From NCBI RefSeq assembly GCF_000760695.4, contig NZ_JHEG04000001.1, positions 3,320,452 through 3,384,451 on the forward strand: DNA of 64,000 nucleotides, given 5' to 3'. A program made the position numbers and the translations under genes. This DNA is from Tolypothrix bouteillei VB521301. Lineage in GTDB: Bacteria > Cyanobacteriota > Cyanobacteriia > Cyanobacteriales > Nostocaceae. Of this stretch, positions 26,412-35,618 are shown piece by piece; the first letter of the stretch is position 1; each line of letters begins with the position of its first letter. The notes beneath the pieces were generated by a model that saw only the letters and a program-made list of their open reading frames with translations, was not told the origin of the DNA and searched no databases.

Positions 26412-26636
26412 CTAATGGCTAATGGCTAATGGCTAATGGCTAATGGTGAGACCAGCCCTGTAGGCGGGTTTCCCGCCGTAGGGGACTGGCGAACCCGAAG
26501 GGCTAATGGCTAATGGCTAATGGCTAATGGCTAATGGTGAGACCACCCCTGTAGGCGGGTTTCCCGCCGTAGGGGACTGGCGAACCCGAAGGGCTAATGG
26601 CTAATGGCTAATGGCTACTAACAACTAATAACTAAT
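26412..26636 (+). repeat. Tandem 91-bp repeat units between devC and devA
   Basis: Heptamer arrays (GGCTAAT) alternate with a conserved core. The core starts at GGTGAG 26445 and again at 26536, a 91-bp period with a single G/C difference noted in the first part. Each core has a strong hairpin, CCCCTGTAGGCGGG with CCCGCCGTAGGGG. The last heptamers change to ACTAACAACTAATAACTAAT, which runs into the devA start codon. A diverged inverted relative lies at 13478-13670. Confidence 0.92.
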
Positions 26637-27338
26637 ATGAACCCTGTCATCTCTATCAAAAATCTCAACCATTATTTTGGTCGCGGTCAACTTCGCAAAC
26701 AAGTCTTATTTGATATCAACTTAGAAATTAACCCTGGTGAAATTGTTATTATGACAGGTCCTTCTGGATCTGGAAAAACAACTCTTCTGACTCTTGTTGG
26801 AGGACTGCGTTCCGCTCAGGTTGGTAGCATGCGTGTTTTAGATCGAGAATTATGCGGTGCAAGTGCGAGAGAATTGACATTAGCAAGGCGCAATAACGGT
26901 TATATTTTTCAGGCACACAATCTCCACGGCAGTCTTACGGCATTGCAGAATGTTAAAATGGGTTTGGAACTGCATCAGGGCATAACTTCCGAACAAATGG
27001 TTGCTCGTGCGATCGCAATGCTAGAACAGGTGGGATTGGGTCAGCGAATCAATTACTATCCCGATGATCTTTCCGGAGGGCAAAAACAAAGAGTTGCGAT
27101 TGCACGCGCCCTAGTCGCAGAACCTAAAATTGTTCTAGCTGACGAACCAACAGCCGCTCTCGATAAAAAATCCGGTCGCGATGTTGTAGAACTCATGCAA
27201 CATCTTGCTAAGGAAAAGAATTGCACCATTTTGTTAGTTACTCACGACAATCGTATTCTTGATATAGCCGATCGCACTGTCTATATGGAAGACGGTCGTT
27301 TAGCTAATAAAGAATTAATGAGCAGCAATATTCAGTAA
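26637..27338 (+). CDS. devA: DevA-like ABC exporter ATPase
   Basis: The product has 233 residues. Walker A is GPSGSGKTT, the signature LSGGQKQR, Walker B IVLADEPTAALD and the H-loop VTHD; all are intact. It belongs to the MacB/DevA group of ATPases that power lipid or compound export with DevC. The gene is detached from devC by 225 bp of repeats, and the 20 bases before its ATG are repeat sequence with no ribosome site, so its expression may differ from devBC. Confidence 0.9.
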   Translation: MNPVISIKNLNHYFGRGQLRKQVLFDINLEINPGEIVIMTGPSGSGKTTLLTLVGGLRSAQVGSMRVLDRELCGASARELTLARRNNGYIFQAHNLHGSLTALQNVKMGLELHQGITSEQMVARAIAMLEQVGLGQRINYYPDDLSGGQKQRVAIARALVAEPKIVLADEPTAALDKKSGRDVVELMQHLAKEKNCTILLVTHDNRILDIADRTVYMEDGRLANKELMSSNIQ

Positions 27339-27454
27339 ATCGAAAAATTTTTCTCGCGAGGGCGATTGCATCCGTCAACTATGCAAAAGATTCAATTGAT
27401 TATCAAAATTCAGAATGTTATATTGACAATTAGCGATTATTCTTAGGTATAGGA

Positions 27455-28120
27455 TTAGCTTTCCCACAGAAAATCGCTCGCGTAGAAACAACCAAGATAG
27501 AGTAGCATTCCTCTTCCTTTATCTGCCGCTATTCTGTAGTATTCTGTTATTAACTTCAATACTTCCCAAAAATATTCCCATTCATCATTTTCCCAAATAA
27601 CTGCGTATGCGTTAGGGTTGAATATACAAGCTTCTTTATATCTTTCTCTAAAATCTGATAGTGAAATTTTAAGCAAGGCTTTAGAAATTGTATGAGTTTC
27701 GTCAGAATTTAGGTATTTTACAGGGCCATAATCCTTAAAATCGCCTTTGGTTCCATCAATAGGCGTTTTGCCCATAACTGCATTGATTAATAGACGGTTT
27801 TTTTCTTCCTTTATGGCAACAATAAAGGGAAATTTACTCTCTTCCCACAAGGATATGTCTTCAGTCAGCAAATAGTGAATCGCATGCCAATATACATCAA
27901 TATCTAGTCTACCAATTCTCCATTCCTCCTCATCTAGAAGAACATCCCAGTTTTCATGAACGTAAATCTTTTTGGATTCCAAATATTTAGGCAGAGTTAG
28001 CAATGCATCTGTTTCTAAAGCTTTTTTAGCATGAAGATACAGATCGAGCAAATACAGATCTTTAGTCACTAAGTTTAAGAGAGGTGAAGATATTTGTTTA
28101 AAGTTTCCTTCTATACCCAT
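27455..28120 (-). CDS. DUF1877 family protein
   Basis: The product has 221 residues from ATG 28120, chosen because it gives the family-typical N-terminus MGIEGNFKQI; the frame is open 39 bp further. Family patterns are LDIDVYWHAIHYLLTED, DYGPVKYLNSDETHTISKALLKIS and EYYRIAADKGRGMLLYLG. DUF1877 (YfbM-like) proteins are soluble and of unknown function. It converges with devA. The upstream side abuts a large repeat block. Confidence 0.8.
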   Translation of the reverse strand: MGIEGNFKQISSPLLNLVTKDLYLLDLYLHAKKALETDALLTLPKYLESKKIYVHENWDVLLDEEEWRIGRLDIDVYWHAIHYLLTEDISLWEESKFPFIVAIKEEKNRLLINAVMGKTPIDGTKGDFKDYGPVKYLNSDETHTISKALLKISLSDFRERYKEACIFNPNAYAVIWENDEWEYFWEVLKLITEYYRIAADKGRGMLLYLGCFYASDFLWES

Positions 28121-28807
28121 ATGCTGCTTTATTGCCTGACTGTAAGATGAGCATGCCAAAGAGTACCAATTGCCTTCAGAATAGAAGTCTGAGGCTATAC
28201 AAACAAAGTCCCTTCGGGTATCTTAGGAGCGGAGACGCTATGTGCAAGGCACACGCTCTCGTCGCTATCGCGACACGCTTCGCGATGCTAAGCTATGCCC
28301 GTAAGGGCTATACGCGATGCCGCAGGCTATGCCCGCAGGGCTATACCCCAGTTCCCACGGTGCAGGAAACTCGCCTGCTTTCCCTGGACGCACCGCCTAA
28401 GCGGACTTCTTATTAAGTTCACGTAGGTGGACTTAGCTTGTATAGCGGCGATTTCAATCGCAAACGTGTTTTTTCCAAATTGGGATGCTTCTAACTGTAA
28501 AATTATGCGGATCTCCTAAACTTTGACTATTTTATCTTAGACGTTGATTAAGTTGAAGAACGAATAAAGCTAATTTTGTTATACCAGAAGGGTACAAAGC
28601 TCTATCTCTCGCGAGCGCTCAGCACGGGAGGCGGTAGCCTATTGGAAAAACTAGGGAAAATACTATAACAGTTTTGGTAGATACAGTGCCTAAAATAGTT
28701 GGTGCCGTTTCGTTGAATATGTTAGTCAATTGTGTTCCAGACACCAATATGATTTCAGTGAAGTAGGTCTGCATTTTTCTCGATTCAATTCTTATTAGGT
28801 AATACCA
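28121..28807. other. Repeat-filled gap
   Basis: No gene is seen apart from the repeat block listed at 28205-28405. The rest is AT-rich DNA that should carry the promoter of the small secreted protein that follows. Confidence 0.6.
28205..28405. repeat. Cluster of palindromic interspersed repeats
   Basis: The stretch holds GGAGACGCTATG, CGCGACACGCTTCGCGATGC, and several versions of GCTATGCCCGnAnGGGCTATAC, then CAGTTCCCACGGTGCAGGAAACTCGCCTGC. Parts match the insert at 13515-13562 and the cores at 13570-13615 and 26445-26610. It is open in one frame on the + strand only because of its composition. Confidence 0.8.
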
Positions 28808-29236
28808 ATGAAACTGAGGATTTTTTCAACTGCTGTATGCTTTTTAATAGTGGGTTTAATGACTACTTCTGCTCTTAAAGCACAAACACCACCCGCCAGC
28901 ACATACACCCCAGGTGACTGGCAACCTGTGGCACGAGTTGCTAGCCCCAAAGCCCCTGTCGAACTTCAATTAGTCAATAAAACGGGATTAATGTTGGAAT
29001 ATGGTTTAACAGACCTAGGTTTTACTGGGAAATTACCTCCCGGAAGCAACACTGTACGTAAAGGTGTTATTCTTCCTGATTTCCTTCTAATTAATGCTAT
29101 GGAACCACTGGTGAGATTAAACTATGACGTTACAGTTAATGGCAATGTTGTAACTGTAGCAATTCGACAAGCAGGTTCGGGTGCGGGAGATACAACAATT
29201 AACTTCCAGCAAACGGGCGGAATTTACGTTTACTAA
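28808..29236 (+). CDS. Small secreted protein of unknown function
   Basis: The product has 142 residues. The first 25 residues are a signal peptide (MKLRIFSTAVCFLIVGLMTTSALKA, cleavage probably before QTPP). The mature part is a small beta-rich domain (PVELQLVNKTGLMLEYGL, RLNYDVTVNGNVVTVAIRQ). It ends in a tyrosine. I recognise no family with confidence. It is likely periplasmic or external. The neighbours are repeats, so context does not help. Confidence 0.7.
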   Translation: MKLRIFSTAVCFLIVGLMTTSALKAQTPPASTYTPGDWQPVARVASPKAPVELQLVNKTGLMLEYGLTDLGFTGKLPPGSNTVRKGVILPDFLLINAMEPLVRLNYDVTVNGNVVTVAIRQAGSGAGDTTINFQQTGGIYVY

Positions 29237-29493
29237 ATATTAATTATGGGGATGAGAGATTGGGGATTTTTAGTTGTTAGTCTTTGAAACTGCAACACCC
29301 TAATATGTCATCCCTTAGGTAGAAGTAACTATTGAGTTGTAGTGTTTGGGTTGAAGGGTAATGAACTGTAACTTAATTCCTACTCACCTCTATGCATCGC
29401 CAGTTGTTTTTGAGTAGGGTTTTAATAAGTGGTCGTTTTTAGTAGGGTTAATACGACTTTTTTGGGTCAGTATTAGGTAAGATAGACCCATGA

Positions 29494-29673
29494 ACTCAAA
29501 AATACGAATGCTCTAAAAGCACGCCACAGCAAGCACTAATGGCTTTGGGTGAGGCATGGAAACGATGTTTTAAAAAAACTGCTGGTGTGCCAAAATTCAA
29601 AAAGAAAGGCAAGCAAGGATAACAAAAGACAATGATGCAGAATTCATTGACATGGAAGTACGTATTTTTGAGT
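29494..29673. mobile_element. 180-bp inverted-repeat element carrying a tnpB scrap
   Basis: Perfect 13-bp terminal inverted repeats, ACTCAAAAATACG and CGTATTTTTGAGT, bound the segment. Inside is a fragment of a TnpB gene (29521-29622). The size and inverted ends are those of a MITE-like element, although IS605 elements normally lack such ends. Confidence 0.65.
29521..29622 (+). pseudogene. tnpB (OrfB) fragment
   Basis: The frame reads TPQQALMALGEAWKRCFKK, then AGVPKFKKKGKQG and a stop. This is the N-terminal helical region of TnpB proteins; compare LQQSVADLGVAYKNFF...GTPKFKKK in the intact tnpB of this window. About 33 codons remain of a gene of roughly 400. It is not a recent copy of the intact tnpB here, since the residues differ widely. 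Confidence 0.75.
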
Positions 29674-29949
29674 AAAACTGTTATCAATTGGGTCGAATCT
29701 ATGGCGTTACTGTTGACTGACCAAGCGATTCGCGAGTGGTCTCATTGATTTTACCTACACAGTTTTGTTTGGTTGGTTCCTCTATTCGTATCAAAGAGCG
29801 ATCGCGGCTTCTGAAGTAGCTATATAATTTCAATTGATTCATAACAGTTATGCTGTAGTTCAATTCCCTGTAAATCTACGGGTATATATAGTAAATAATG
29901 ATGTATTTACTTCCGATGGAAGGCAACTTTTAAAACCAAGTGTTATGCT

Positions 29950-30591
29950 TTGGGTTATCCATCCTTAACCCCACCCGTTGGTTCGTTTAATACAGTGTCT
30001 AGCTCAAAGTTAGTAAAAATTCCGCAACAATTGGCAGAGGAACAAATGCAACAAGAGCGAATGCATGATGTTCTTCTGCTACTCAATCATTTAGCTAAAA
30101 ATGAGGAAGCCACCGTAAAGCTTATTTTGGATGCTCTATACGATGTCGCTTCAGTAAACTTAATTAACAAAAAGCTTCAGAATCGCTCTCTCAATGCTGT
30201 GGCAAAATCAATTGCGAGAATGTCCAAACCAGTCTTTAAAATCTTTGCACTGCGTTGGTTTCAAAAGAATTGTCCTCAATTGATTGCTGACTGGCTCTAC
30301 TTACAAGCGACTTTCACTGTTGTACAACCACAACCTGTTCCTACTCCCATACTTCCAGAAGCCCAGTTAGACTCTTTATCAAGAATAGATAATACAAGTC
30401 AAGACGAGATTAGGCGTCTTCGTTCTGAGGTGAGATGTCTTGCGGGTATCTCATTGGGAGCGCTTGTTGCTCTTGGGACTACTGTTATATGGGGTAACCC
30501 CCAAGTAAAGACAATCTATTCTCAATCTACTTCTGCGCTCGGTATATGTATGCCAGCCGATGTTGAGAACGTTGATAGTCCCACAAGATAA
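29950..30591 (+). CDS. Conserved-type protein with C-terminal membrane segment, unknown function
   Basis: The product has 213 residues from TTG 29950. ATG 30046, preceded by AGAGG, would give 181 residues and is a real alternative. About 33-120 is helical and charged (MQQERMHDVLLLLNHLAKNEEATVKLILDAL...). 155-165 is a short coiled segment, and 165-185 one membrane helix (AGISLGALVALGTTVIWG), followed by a short tail with two cysteine-free acidic turns. No family is recognised. It lies 54 bp before the ABC ATPase gene on the same strand. Confidence 0.6.
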   Translation: MGYPSLTPPVGSFNTVSSSKLVKIPQQLAEEQMQQERMHDVLLLLNHLAKNEEATVKLILDALYDVASVNLINKKLQNRSLNAVAKSIARMSKPVFKIFALRWFQKNCPQLIADWLYLQATFTVVQPQPVPTPILPEAQLDSLSRIDNTSQDEIRRLRSEVRCLAGISLGALVALGTTVIWGNPQVKTIYSQSTSALGICMPADVENVDSPTR

Positions 30592-30645
30592 TCAAAAAGC
30601 AATAGAATGCAGTTGGTCTCAAGATAGAGAAGTCTTAGAGTCAAC

Positions 30646-31554
30646 ATGATTATATACGACATTAAAAATGTAGTTAAAACTTATCCCGGTCAAACCCAAC
30701 CTGCTAACAAGAACATCTCCCTCCAAATTTCTGAAGCTGAAATTTTTGGGATTTTAGGTGATAATGGCGCTGGTAAAAGTACTCTAGTGCGCCAGATGGT
30801 CAATTTACTGGCAAGCGATTCTGGCTCGATTTCTCTTCTTGGGAAAAATATTGTTGAGGCTCCCTATTTAGTCCAAATGAACGTAGGGTATATGCCTCAA
30901 GAAAGCGGCGCACTCAATAATTTAACTGTAGGAGAAGCTTTATACTTTACTTCTCACCTTCGAGGATTGAGTCGCGCTGACGCACAAAAAGAGTGTAATT
31001 ACTTATTGGATTTGTGGCAAATTCGCGAACTACGCCACAAACCAAGTTCGCGTCTGTCTGGCGGGCAAAGGCGACTGTTGCGTTTAGCAGTCGCAATGGC
31101 AGGTTTGCCACCCGTACTTATTCTCGATGAACCAACGAACGATCTCGATCCCCAACGTCGCAAACTTGTTTGGGATAATCTACGTCAAATTAATCAGGAA
31201 CAAGGTACGACGATTATTTTGATTACTCATGATGCGATCGAAGCAGAAAAAGCAATTCAAAGAGTTGGGATTATGCGTGCAGGAGAATTGGTAGCAGTAG
31301 GACGCCCCAGCGAACTCAAGCAACAAGTAGATCGAATATTGCGTTTGGAATTATTTTTTTCACCAGACTCTCCGCCAGAGTTACCACCTAGTTTAACTTA
31401 CATTCCACTAGAACCCGGTCATTGGCAGGTGTTATTGGAATGGGCTCAAGTCACGTCAACTCTTAATAGCCTTAATTTAGATAAGATAGACGACTTTCGA
31501 CTTTACTCAGCAACTCTAGAAGATTTATACCTGCACTATGCCACCCAAGCATAA
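30646..31554 (+). CDS. ABC-2 type transporter ATPase
   Basis: The product has 302 residues. Walker A is GDNGAGKST, the signature LSGGQRR, Walker B VLILDEPTNDLDPQRR and the H-loop THD. About 230-302 is a C-terminal extension typical of DrrA-like drug or lipid exporters. It energises export through the membrane protein encoded by the next gene, which starts 17 bp inside the end of this one. The substrate is unknown. Confidence 0.9.
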   Translation: MIIYDIKNVVKTYPGQTQPANKNISLQISEAEIFGILGDNGAGKSTLVRQMVNLLASDSGSISLLGKNIVEAPYLVQMNVGYMPQESGALNNLTVGEALYFTSHLRGLSRADAQKECNYLLDLWQIRELRHKPSSRLSGGQRRLLRLAVAMAGLPPVLILDEPTNDLDPQRRKLVWDNLRQINQEQGTTIILITHDAIEAEKAIQRVGIMRAGELVAVGRPSELKQQVDRILRLELFFSPDSPPELPPSLTYIPLEPGHWQVLLEWAQVTSTLNSLNLDKIDDFRLYSATLEDLYLHYATQA

Positions 31555-32299
31555 CCCTTCGATATTTGTACAAATTTTGGACTTATTTCTGATGGAACTA
31601 ACTAACTGGCGTTGGTCTTGGCAGACAATAATCCTTAATAGCACAATCACTCCCATACTGGGAATTGTTGCTCTTGGTAGCTTTGCCCGAGGTACGGGAG
31701 AGGAAGCACAGGTGTATATTTTGATAGGTAATCTCGTTATGTCCCTCATGTTTGGTAATTTGGGCAACGTATCGTCTCGATTTACCTACATGAGATTTGC
31801 GGGAACTTTAGACTATTACGCAACGTTACCCATTCGCCGCGAAGCTCTAATTTTAGCAACTGTTGTGTCCTTCTTCCTGCTATCGCTACCATCGTTATTA
31901 GTAAGTCTTGGATTTGGTGTTTTTTACCTCCAACTTCCTCTGAGGTTCAACCCGCTCATTCTGCTTGTGATTCCCCTGTGCGTTTTACCTTTATCAGGTG
32001 TTGGTGCAATTATAGGAACATATGTCCGCACTCCGGAAGAAAGCGGCTCTTTAAGTTTGCTGTTCACAATGGTTATGTTATTTATTGGTCCGGTATTAAT
32101 TCCAGCCAGTCGTTTACCAGAAATAGCAATTCTTTTAGGGCATTTAAGTCCTGCAACTTACGCTGCTGATGCTTTGAGACAAACTCTTCTTCCAACAGGT
32201 ATAACTCAAAAATTAATCATAGATATAGTTGTTTTGATTGGCTTTTCGCTCTTCACCTTTTACTTGGTGGGACGTAAGGTAGATTGGCGACAGCAGTAG
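31538..32299 (+). CDS. ABC-2 type transporter permease
   Basis: The product has 253 residues with six hydrophobic segments, as in DrrB-type ABC-2 permeases. The motif SFARGTGEEAQVYILIGNLVMSLMFGNLGNVSSRFTYMR lies near the N-terminus, written here only as a region at about residues 46-85. GPVLIPASRLPEIAILLGHLSPATYAADALRQ is the conserved C-terminal loop (about 187-218). The 17-bp overlap with the ATPase gene argues for one operon and one transporter. Confidence 0.88.
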   Translation: MPPKHNPSIFVQILDLFLMELTNWRWSWQTIILNSTITPILGIVALGSFARGTGEEAQVYILIGNLVMSLMFGNLGNVSSRFTYMRFAGTLDYYATLPIRREALILATVVSFFLLSLPSLLVSLGFGVFYLQLPLRFNPLILLVIPLCVLPLSGVGAIIGTYVRTPEESGSLSLLFTMVMLFIGPVLIPASRLPEIAILLGHLSPATYAADALRQTLLPTGITQKLIIDIVVLIGFSLFTFYLVGRKVDWRQQ

Positions 32300-32371
32300 A
32301 ATTACGTTTGTATCTTGCATCTATCTTTTAAAAGATTCTCTTATAATTTCTACAAAATTATTAAAAATAAT

Positions 32372-32983
32372 ATGACTCACTTTAATACTTTAGTCATAAT
32401 TCCCTCAGATACAAACGATGTTGAAGCAAAAGTTAAGGAACTTATGTATCCTTACTACTCCTATTTAGAAGTAGAACCTTACAAAGAATATCTCAGTCAA
32501 AACGAACTACAACAAGAAGTAGAATACTTGAAAAATCTTCCCCAAGATGAGATAGAAAAAATGGCTTCAGATTGGGGAGTAAAGAATGATGATTTAGAAA
32601 ATTTAGCTAAAATGACATTAGAATGGTTTGATGAAGTTATAGATGGTGTAGACGAAAAGGGTGAATATAAAATATATACCCACAATCCTCAAGGCAAATG
32701 GGATTGGTACAAATTTATCGAGCAAGAAAGCGCTGAGTCATCAGAACCTATCTTTTACCCGTGTCGCGTAAGCGAAATTCCTTCAGTAGTACCTTACGCA
32801 ATTATCACTCCAGAGGGTCAATGGTATGAGTTAGGTTTTTATGCAGGCTTAGAAAGCTTTGTCAAAAATTTGAAGGGAGAAACAGCAATGAATCCAGACC
32901 AGATAAATTGGGAACAGAAAGTTCAAGAAATAAAATTCCGTTACTCAAATTATCTGGCTGTTGCTTTACATTGCCACGATTAG
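32372..32983 (+). CDS. Acidic soluble protein of unknown function
   Basis: The product has 203 residues from ATG 32372; the frame is open to 32315, but the extra N-terminus is basic and unlike the rest. It starts MTHFNTLVIIPSDTNDVEAKVKELMYPY, with acidic, tyrosine- and tryptophan-rich segments and a near C-terminal IKFRYSNYLAVALHCHD. It lacks membrane segments. The first 30 residues remind me of a phage-type small protein group that I cannot name. The stop overlaps that of the convergent SGNH hydrolase by 4 bp. Confidence 0.65.
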   Translation: MTHFNTLVIIPSDTNDVEAKVKELMYPYYSYLEVEPYKEYLSQNELQQEVEYLKNLPQDEIEKMASDWGVKNDDLENLAKMTLEWFDEVIDGVDEKGEYKIYTHNPQGKWDWYKFIEQESAESSEPIFYPCRVSEIPSVVPYAIITPEGQWYELGFYAGLESFVKNLKGETAMNPDQINWEQKVQEIKFRYSNYLAVALHCHD

Positions 32984-33999
32984 TTCTTTTCCGTCACGGC
33001 TAGCTGTTTCCGTCGATACTTGAACATTGCTGCTGCACCCAAAGCCCCAAACGTTAACAAACCAAAGGTTGTCGAAGATTCGGGTACGGACTTAGCTCTA
33101 ATTGCGGCTAGCGCTGCTTCTGCAACTAACTTGTGAGCGTTTGTAGTAGGATGAACTTCATCAAAGAAAAGAAAATCGTTGGGATTATCACAGGTTTTCA
33201 AGACTTGATTTATTGTAATTTTATATATTACGCAAGAGGTAGTCACATCTTTAAAACCAAATTCTCCTGGATTAGCGATCGCCTGATTAAATAACGAATT
33301 AATATCAACAGGGATGATATTAACTCCAGGAATATTATTGCTTAATTGAGCTATAGATGTTGCTAATACCGCATTATGAGCGTTGGTTGCAGCGGTTAAA
33401 ATGGGGGAATTTGCAGATCCCAATACAATTGGAGTTTTGCCTAGATCGGGTAAATTAAATACCAAAATATTTTGGGCACCTGCTTGGGCAAGTAACTCTA
33501 CTGAATTTGATATATTCTTTACTATTTGAACAACGTCAGGATTTTGACCGAATAAGTAATCGTTTCCTCCTCCCCACACAGCATAGAGCCCATTCGCATC
33601 TACCGTTTGGTTATTTGCTAGAAACCCGGTGACTTGCGCCAGCACTCCTGGTGCGCCAGGAACAAAAGCATTGCCTTGACCCGAGGTAGACCCCCCAAAA
33701 GCAAAGTTGATACCTTGGGTTGGAATCGTAGTACTGAGATTGGTGGATAAAGTGGGTGTTAATCCTAGAGCTTGTCCGAGGTAGTCCACCCAAACTTTAT
33801 CGTTGGAAAAACGTCCTTGAAAGTACGGCGGGCTTGGAGGAATCGCACCTGAAGGCAGTTGCTGAGTAATGTTAAATATATTACCAGTGTCAGACAGGCT
33901 ATCACCAAATACGTTAAATTGGCTAAAGGCTGCAGAAGCTTTTAGCGGCACACTTAAAGAAACGAAGACCAATCCTGCTGTCAAAAGTTCTTTTTTCAT
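32980..33999 (-). CDS. SGNH/GDSL hydrolase with PEP-CTERM sorting signal
   Basis: The product has 339 residues. Residues 1-24 are a signal peptide. Block I is FGDSLSDTGN with nucleophile S34, block III is GGNDYL, and the D-x-x-H pair is in FDEVHPT. Blocks match the GDSL esterase/lipase family. The C-terminus, VPESSTTFGLLTFGALGAAA plus KYRRKQ, is a PEP-CTERM signal that should be processed by an exosortase; no exosortase gene is in the window. The protein probably acts at the surface as an esterase. Confidence 0.9.
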   Translation of the reverse strand: MKKELLTAGLVFVSLSVPLKASAAFSQFNVFGDSLSDTGNIFNITQQLPSGAIPPSPPYFQGRFSNDKVWVDYLGQALGLTPTLSTNLSTTIPTQGINFAFGGSTSGQGNAFVPGAPGVLAQVTGFLANNQTVDANGLYAVWGGGNDYLFGQNPDVVQIVKNISNSVELLAQAGAQNILVFNLPDLGKTPIVLGSANSPILTAATNAHNAVLATSIAQLSNNIPGVNIIPVDINSLFNQAIANPGEFGFKDVTTSCVIYKITINQVLKTCDNPNDFLFFDEVHPTTNAHKLVAEAALAAIRAKSVPESSTTFGLLTFGALGAAAMFKYRRKQLAVTEKN

Positions 34000-34448
34000 A
34001 TCTACGCTGTTCTTTGTATTTTTTGTACTTTATTAAACTTAGTAAACAGAGATAGCACTGGTTTAGCCTAAATCCTTACTGCTCTCTAAAAAAGGAACTT
34101 TTTCTAGAAACCCAACAGGTAATTCTACGTACCAGGATACAGAGCAATTATTTAAACAAGCTATCACAGACGATCGCTGTTAGTAAGTATCTTCACTAGT
34201 TTTTTATTATTAACAGGATTTAGCATGTCCGGAATTTACAGTAGTAAAATTGTTGATAACATTAATCACAATATATAGAGAGGACAAACGATGACTGTCT
34301 TTGTAGCCGTTAATGACACTTTGGCTTTTTCAACATATTCCACACAAGGTACAGAGAGTATCGTTCTTTCCTCGATCGCGCAGGAATGAAGCGTGCAATT
34401 CCTCTGTGAACCTTGTGCAAAAAAATTGCATGCACCGAGGAAATACAA
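34000..34448. other. Gap upstream of rsgA with one possible tiny gene
   Basis: About 450 bp between the divergently arranged SGNH hydrolase and rsgA genes. It must hold both promoters. The only coding candidate is the 32-codon frame at 34291-34389. Confidence 0.5.
34291..34389 (+). CDS. Possible 32-residue small protein
   Basis: ATG 34291 is preceded by GAGAGGAC at good spacing and the frame reads MTVFVAVNDTLAFSTYSTQG and on to a stop after 32 codons. It lies 60 bp before rsgA. There is no recognised family. It could be a real small peptide, a leader, or chance. Confidence 0.3.
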   Translation: MTVFVAVNDTLAFSTYSTQGTESIVLSSIAQE

Positions 34449-35510
34449 ATGAATTTGAACTGTTTGGGCTGGAGTGATTTTTTTGCTTCTAGCTTTGAAC
34501 CATTACGCAAAGAAGGATTGACTGTCGCTAGGGTAGCTATTGAACACAAAAATACTTATGTTCTTTATAGCGATCGCGGAGAACTGTCAGCAGAGGTCAC
34601 GGGTAAACTGAGATACCAAGCGACTGAAGCAAAAGATTTTCCTGCTGTGGGAGATTGGGTTGTTATTCGGGTGAGGGATTCTGAAAAGCGAGCAACTATC
34701 CAGGCAATTTTACCCAGAAAAAGCAAATTTTCTCGTAAGGCTGTAGGCGCTAAAACGGAAGAACAAATCGTTGCTACTAACATTGATACAGTGTTTTTAG
34801 TCTCGGGATTGGATGGAGACTTTAACCCCAGAAGAATCGAGCGCTATCTGATGACAGCTTGGGATAGTGGAGCGACGCCTGTTATTTTGCTTAATAAAGC
34901 AGACTTATGCGAGCGCGTAGAACAATGCGTGGCTGAAGTGGAAGCAATTGCCTTTGGTGTACCTATTATAGTTTTAAGTGCTGGCACTTCTCAAGGCTTG
35001 GATGCCTTAAAACCCTACCTCCAATCCGGACAAACCGTGGCTTTACTGGGATCGTCTGGTGTTGGTAAATCCACTATCAGCAATCAATTGATAGGAACAG
35101 AAGTTCAAACTGTTCGAGCGGTAAGAAAAGGAGACGATCGCGGGAAGCACACAACTACCCATCGAGAGTTAATTTTACTGCCAACAGGTGCTTTGATTGT
35201 CGATACACCAGGTATGCGGGAACTCCAAATTTGGTCGGGGGACGAGGGGTTGCAGGAAACATTTGCAGATATTGAAATGTTGGTACAACAGTGTCGTTTC
35301 CGAAATTGCCAGCACGAGCGCGAACCAGGTTGTGCAGTGCAACAAGCATTGGATGGAGGAACGCTCGACTATCGCAGGTTTCTAAACTATCAAAAATTGC
35401 AAAAAGAACTGAATTATCTTGCTCGCAAGCAAGACCAAAGGTTGAATTTATTGGAGAAAGAACGATGGAAAAAAATTCATAAAGAAATCCGAAATTACAA
35501 AAAGCGTTGA
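34449..35510 (+). CDS. rsgA: Ribosome small-subunit-dependent GTPase RsgA
   Basis: The product has 353 residues from ATG 34449 (GAGGA site upstream; the frame extends 36 bp further without one). The N-terminal OB fold is followed by a circularly permuted GTPase domain: G4 NKADL precedes G1 GSSGVGKST and G3 DTPG. The C-terminal zinc site is [14 protein letters not shown]. RsgA assists late 30S subunit maturation and hydrolyses GTP on the ribosome. The length and motif order are normal. A perfect hairpin at 35554-35580 follows. Confidence 0.95.
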   Translation: MNLNCLGWSDFFASSFEPLRKEGLTVARVAIEHKNTYVLYSDRGELSAEVTGKLRYQATEAKDFPAVGDWVVIRVRDSEKRATIQAILPRKSKFSRKAVGAKTEEQIVATNIDTVFLVSGLDGDFNPRRIERYLMTAWDSGATPVILLNKADLCERVEQCVAEVEAIAFGVPIIVLSAGTSQGLDALKPYLQSGQTVALLGSSGVGKSTISNQLIGTEVQTVRAVRKGDDRGKHTTTHRELILLPTGALIVDTPGMRELQIWSGDEGLQETFADIEMLVQQCRFRNCQHEREPGCAVQQALDGGTLDYRRFLNYQKLQKELNYLARKQDQRLNLLEKERWKKIHKEIRNYKKR

Positions 35511-35553
35511 TTGGGGAGAGGGTTAGGGTGTGTTTTCAATGTGTTAGATTCCC

Positions 35554-35580
35554 CCTAGCCCTTTAATCGGAAGGGCTAGG
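35554..35580 (+). terminator. Hairpin after rsgA
   Basis: CCTAGCCCTT pairs perfectly with AAGGGCTAGG around a 7-nt loop, 44 bp after the rsgA stop. No long T-run follows, so termination is only likely. Confidence 0.55.
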
Positions 35581-35618
35581 ACATCCGTGACAGGTTAAGA
35601 AAAAGTGCATTTTGTCAA

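Larger units (their letters stand above)
29237..29949. other. Gap holding a small inverted-repeat element
   Basis: There is no intact gene. It contains the inverted-repeat element at 29494-29673; the rest is AT-rich and unassigned. Confidence 0.6.

Noticed and set aside
26412..26636. Possible CRISPR-like array
   Set aside because: There are only two units of 91 bp that are nearly the same throughout, with no unique spacers; it is a tandem palindromic repeat.
28132..28416. A 94-codon open frame on the + strand
   Set aside because: It lies almost wholly in palindromic repeats (28205-28405), and its product is rich in C, R and Y with no domain; it also overlaps the DUF1877 gene region. It is open by composition only.
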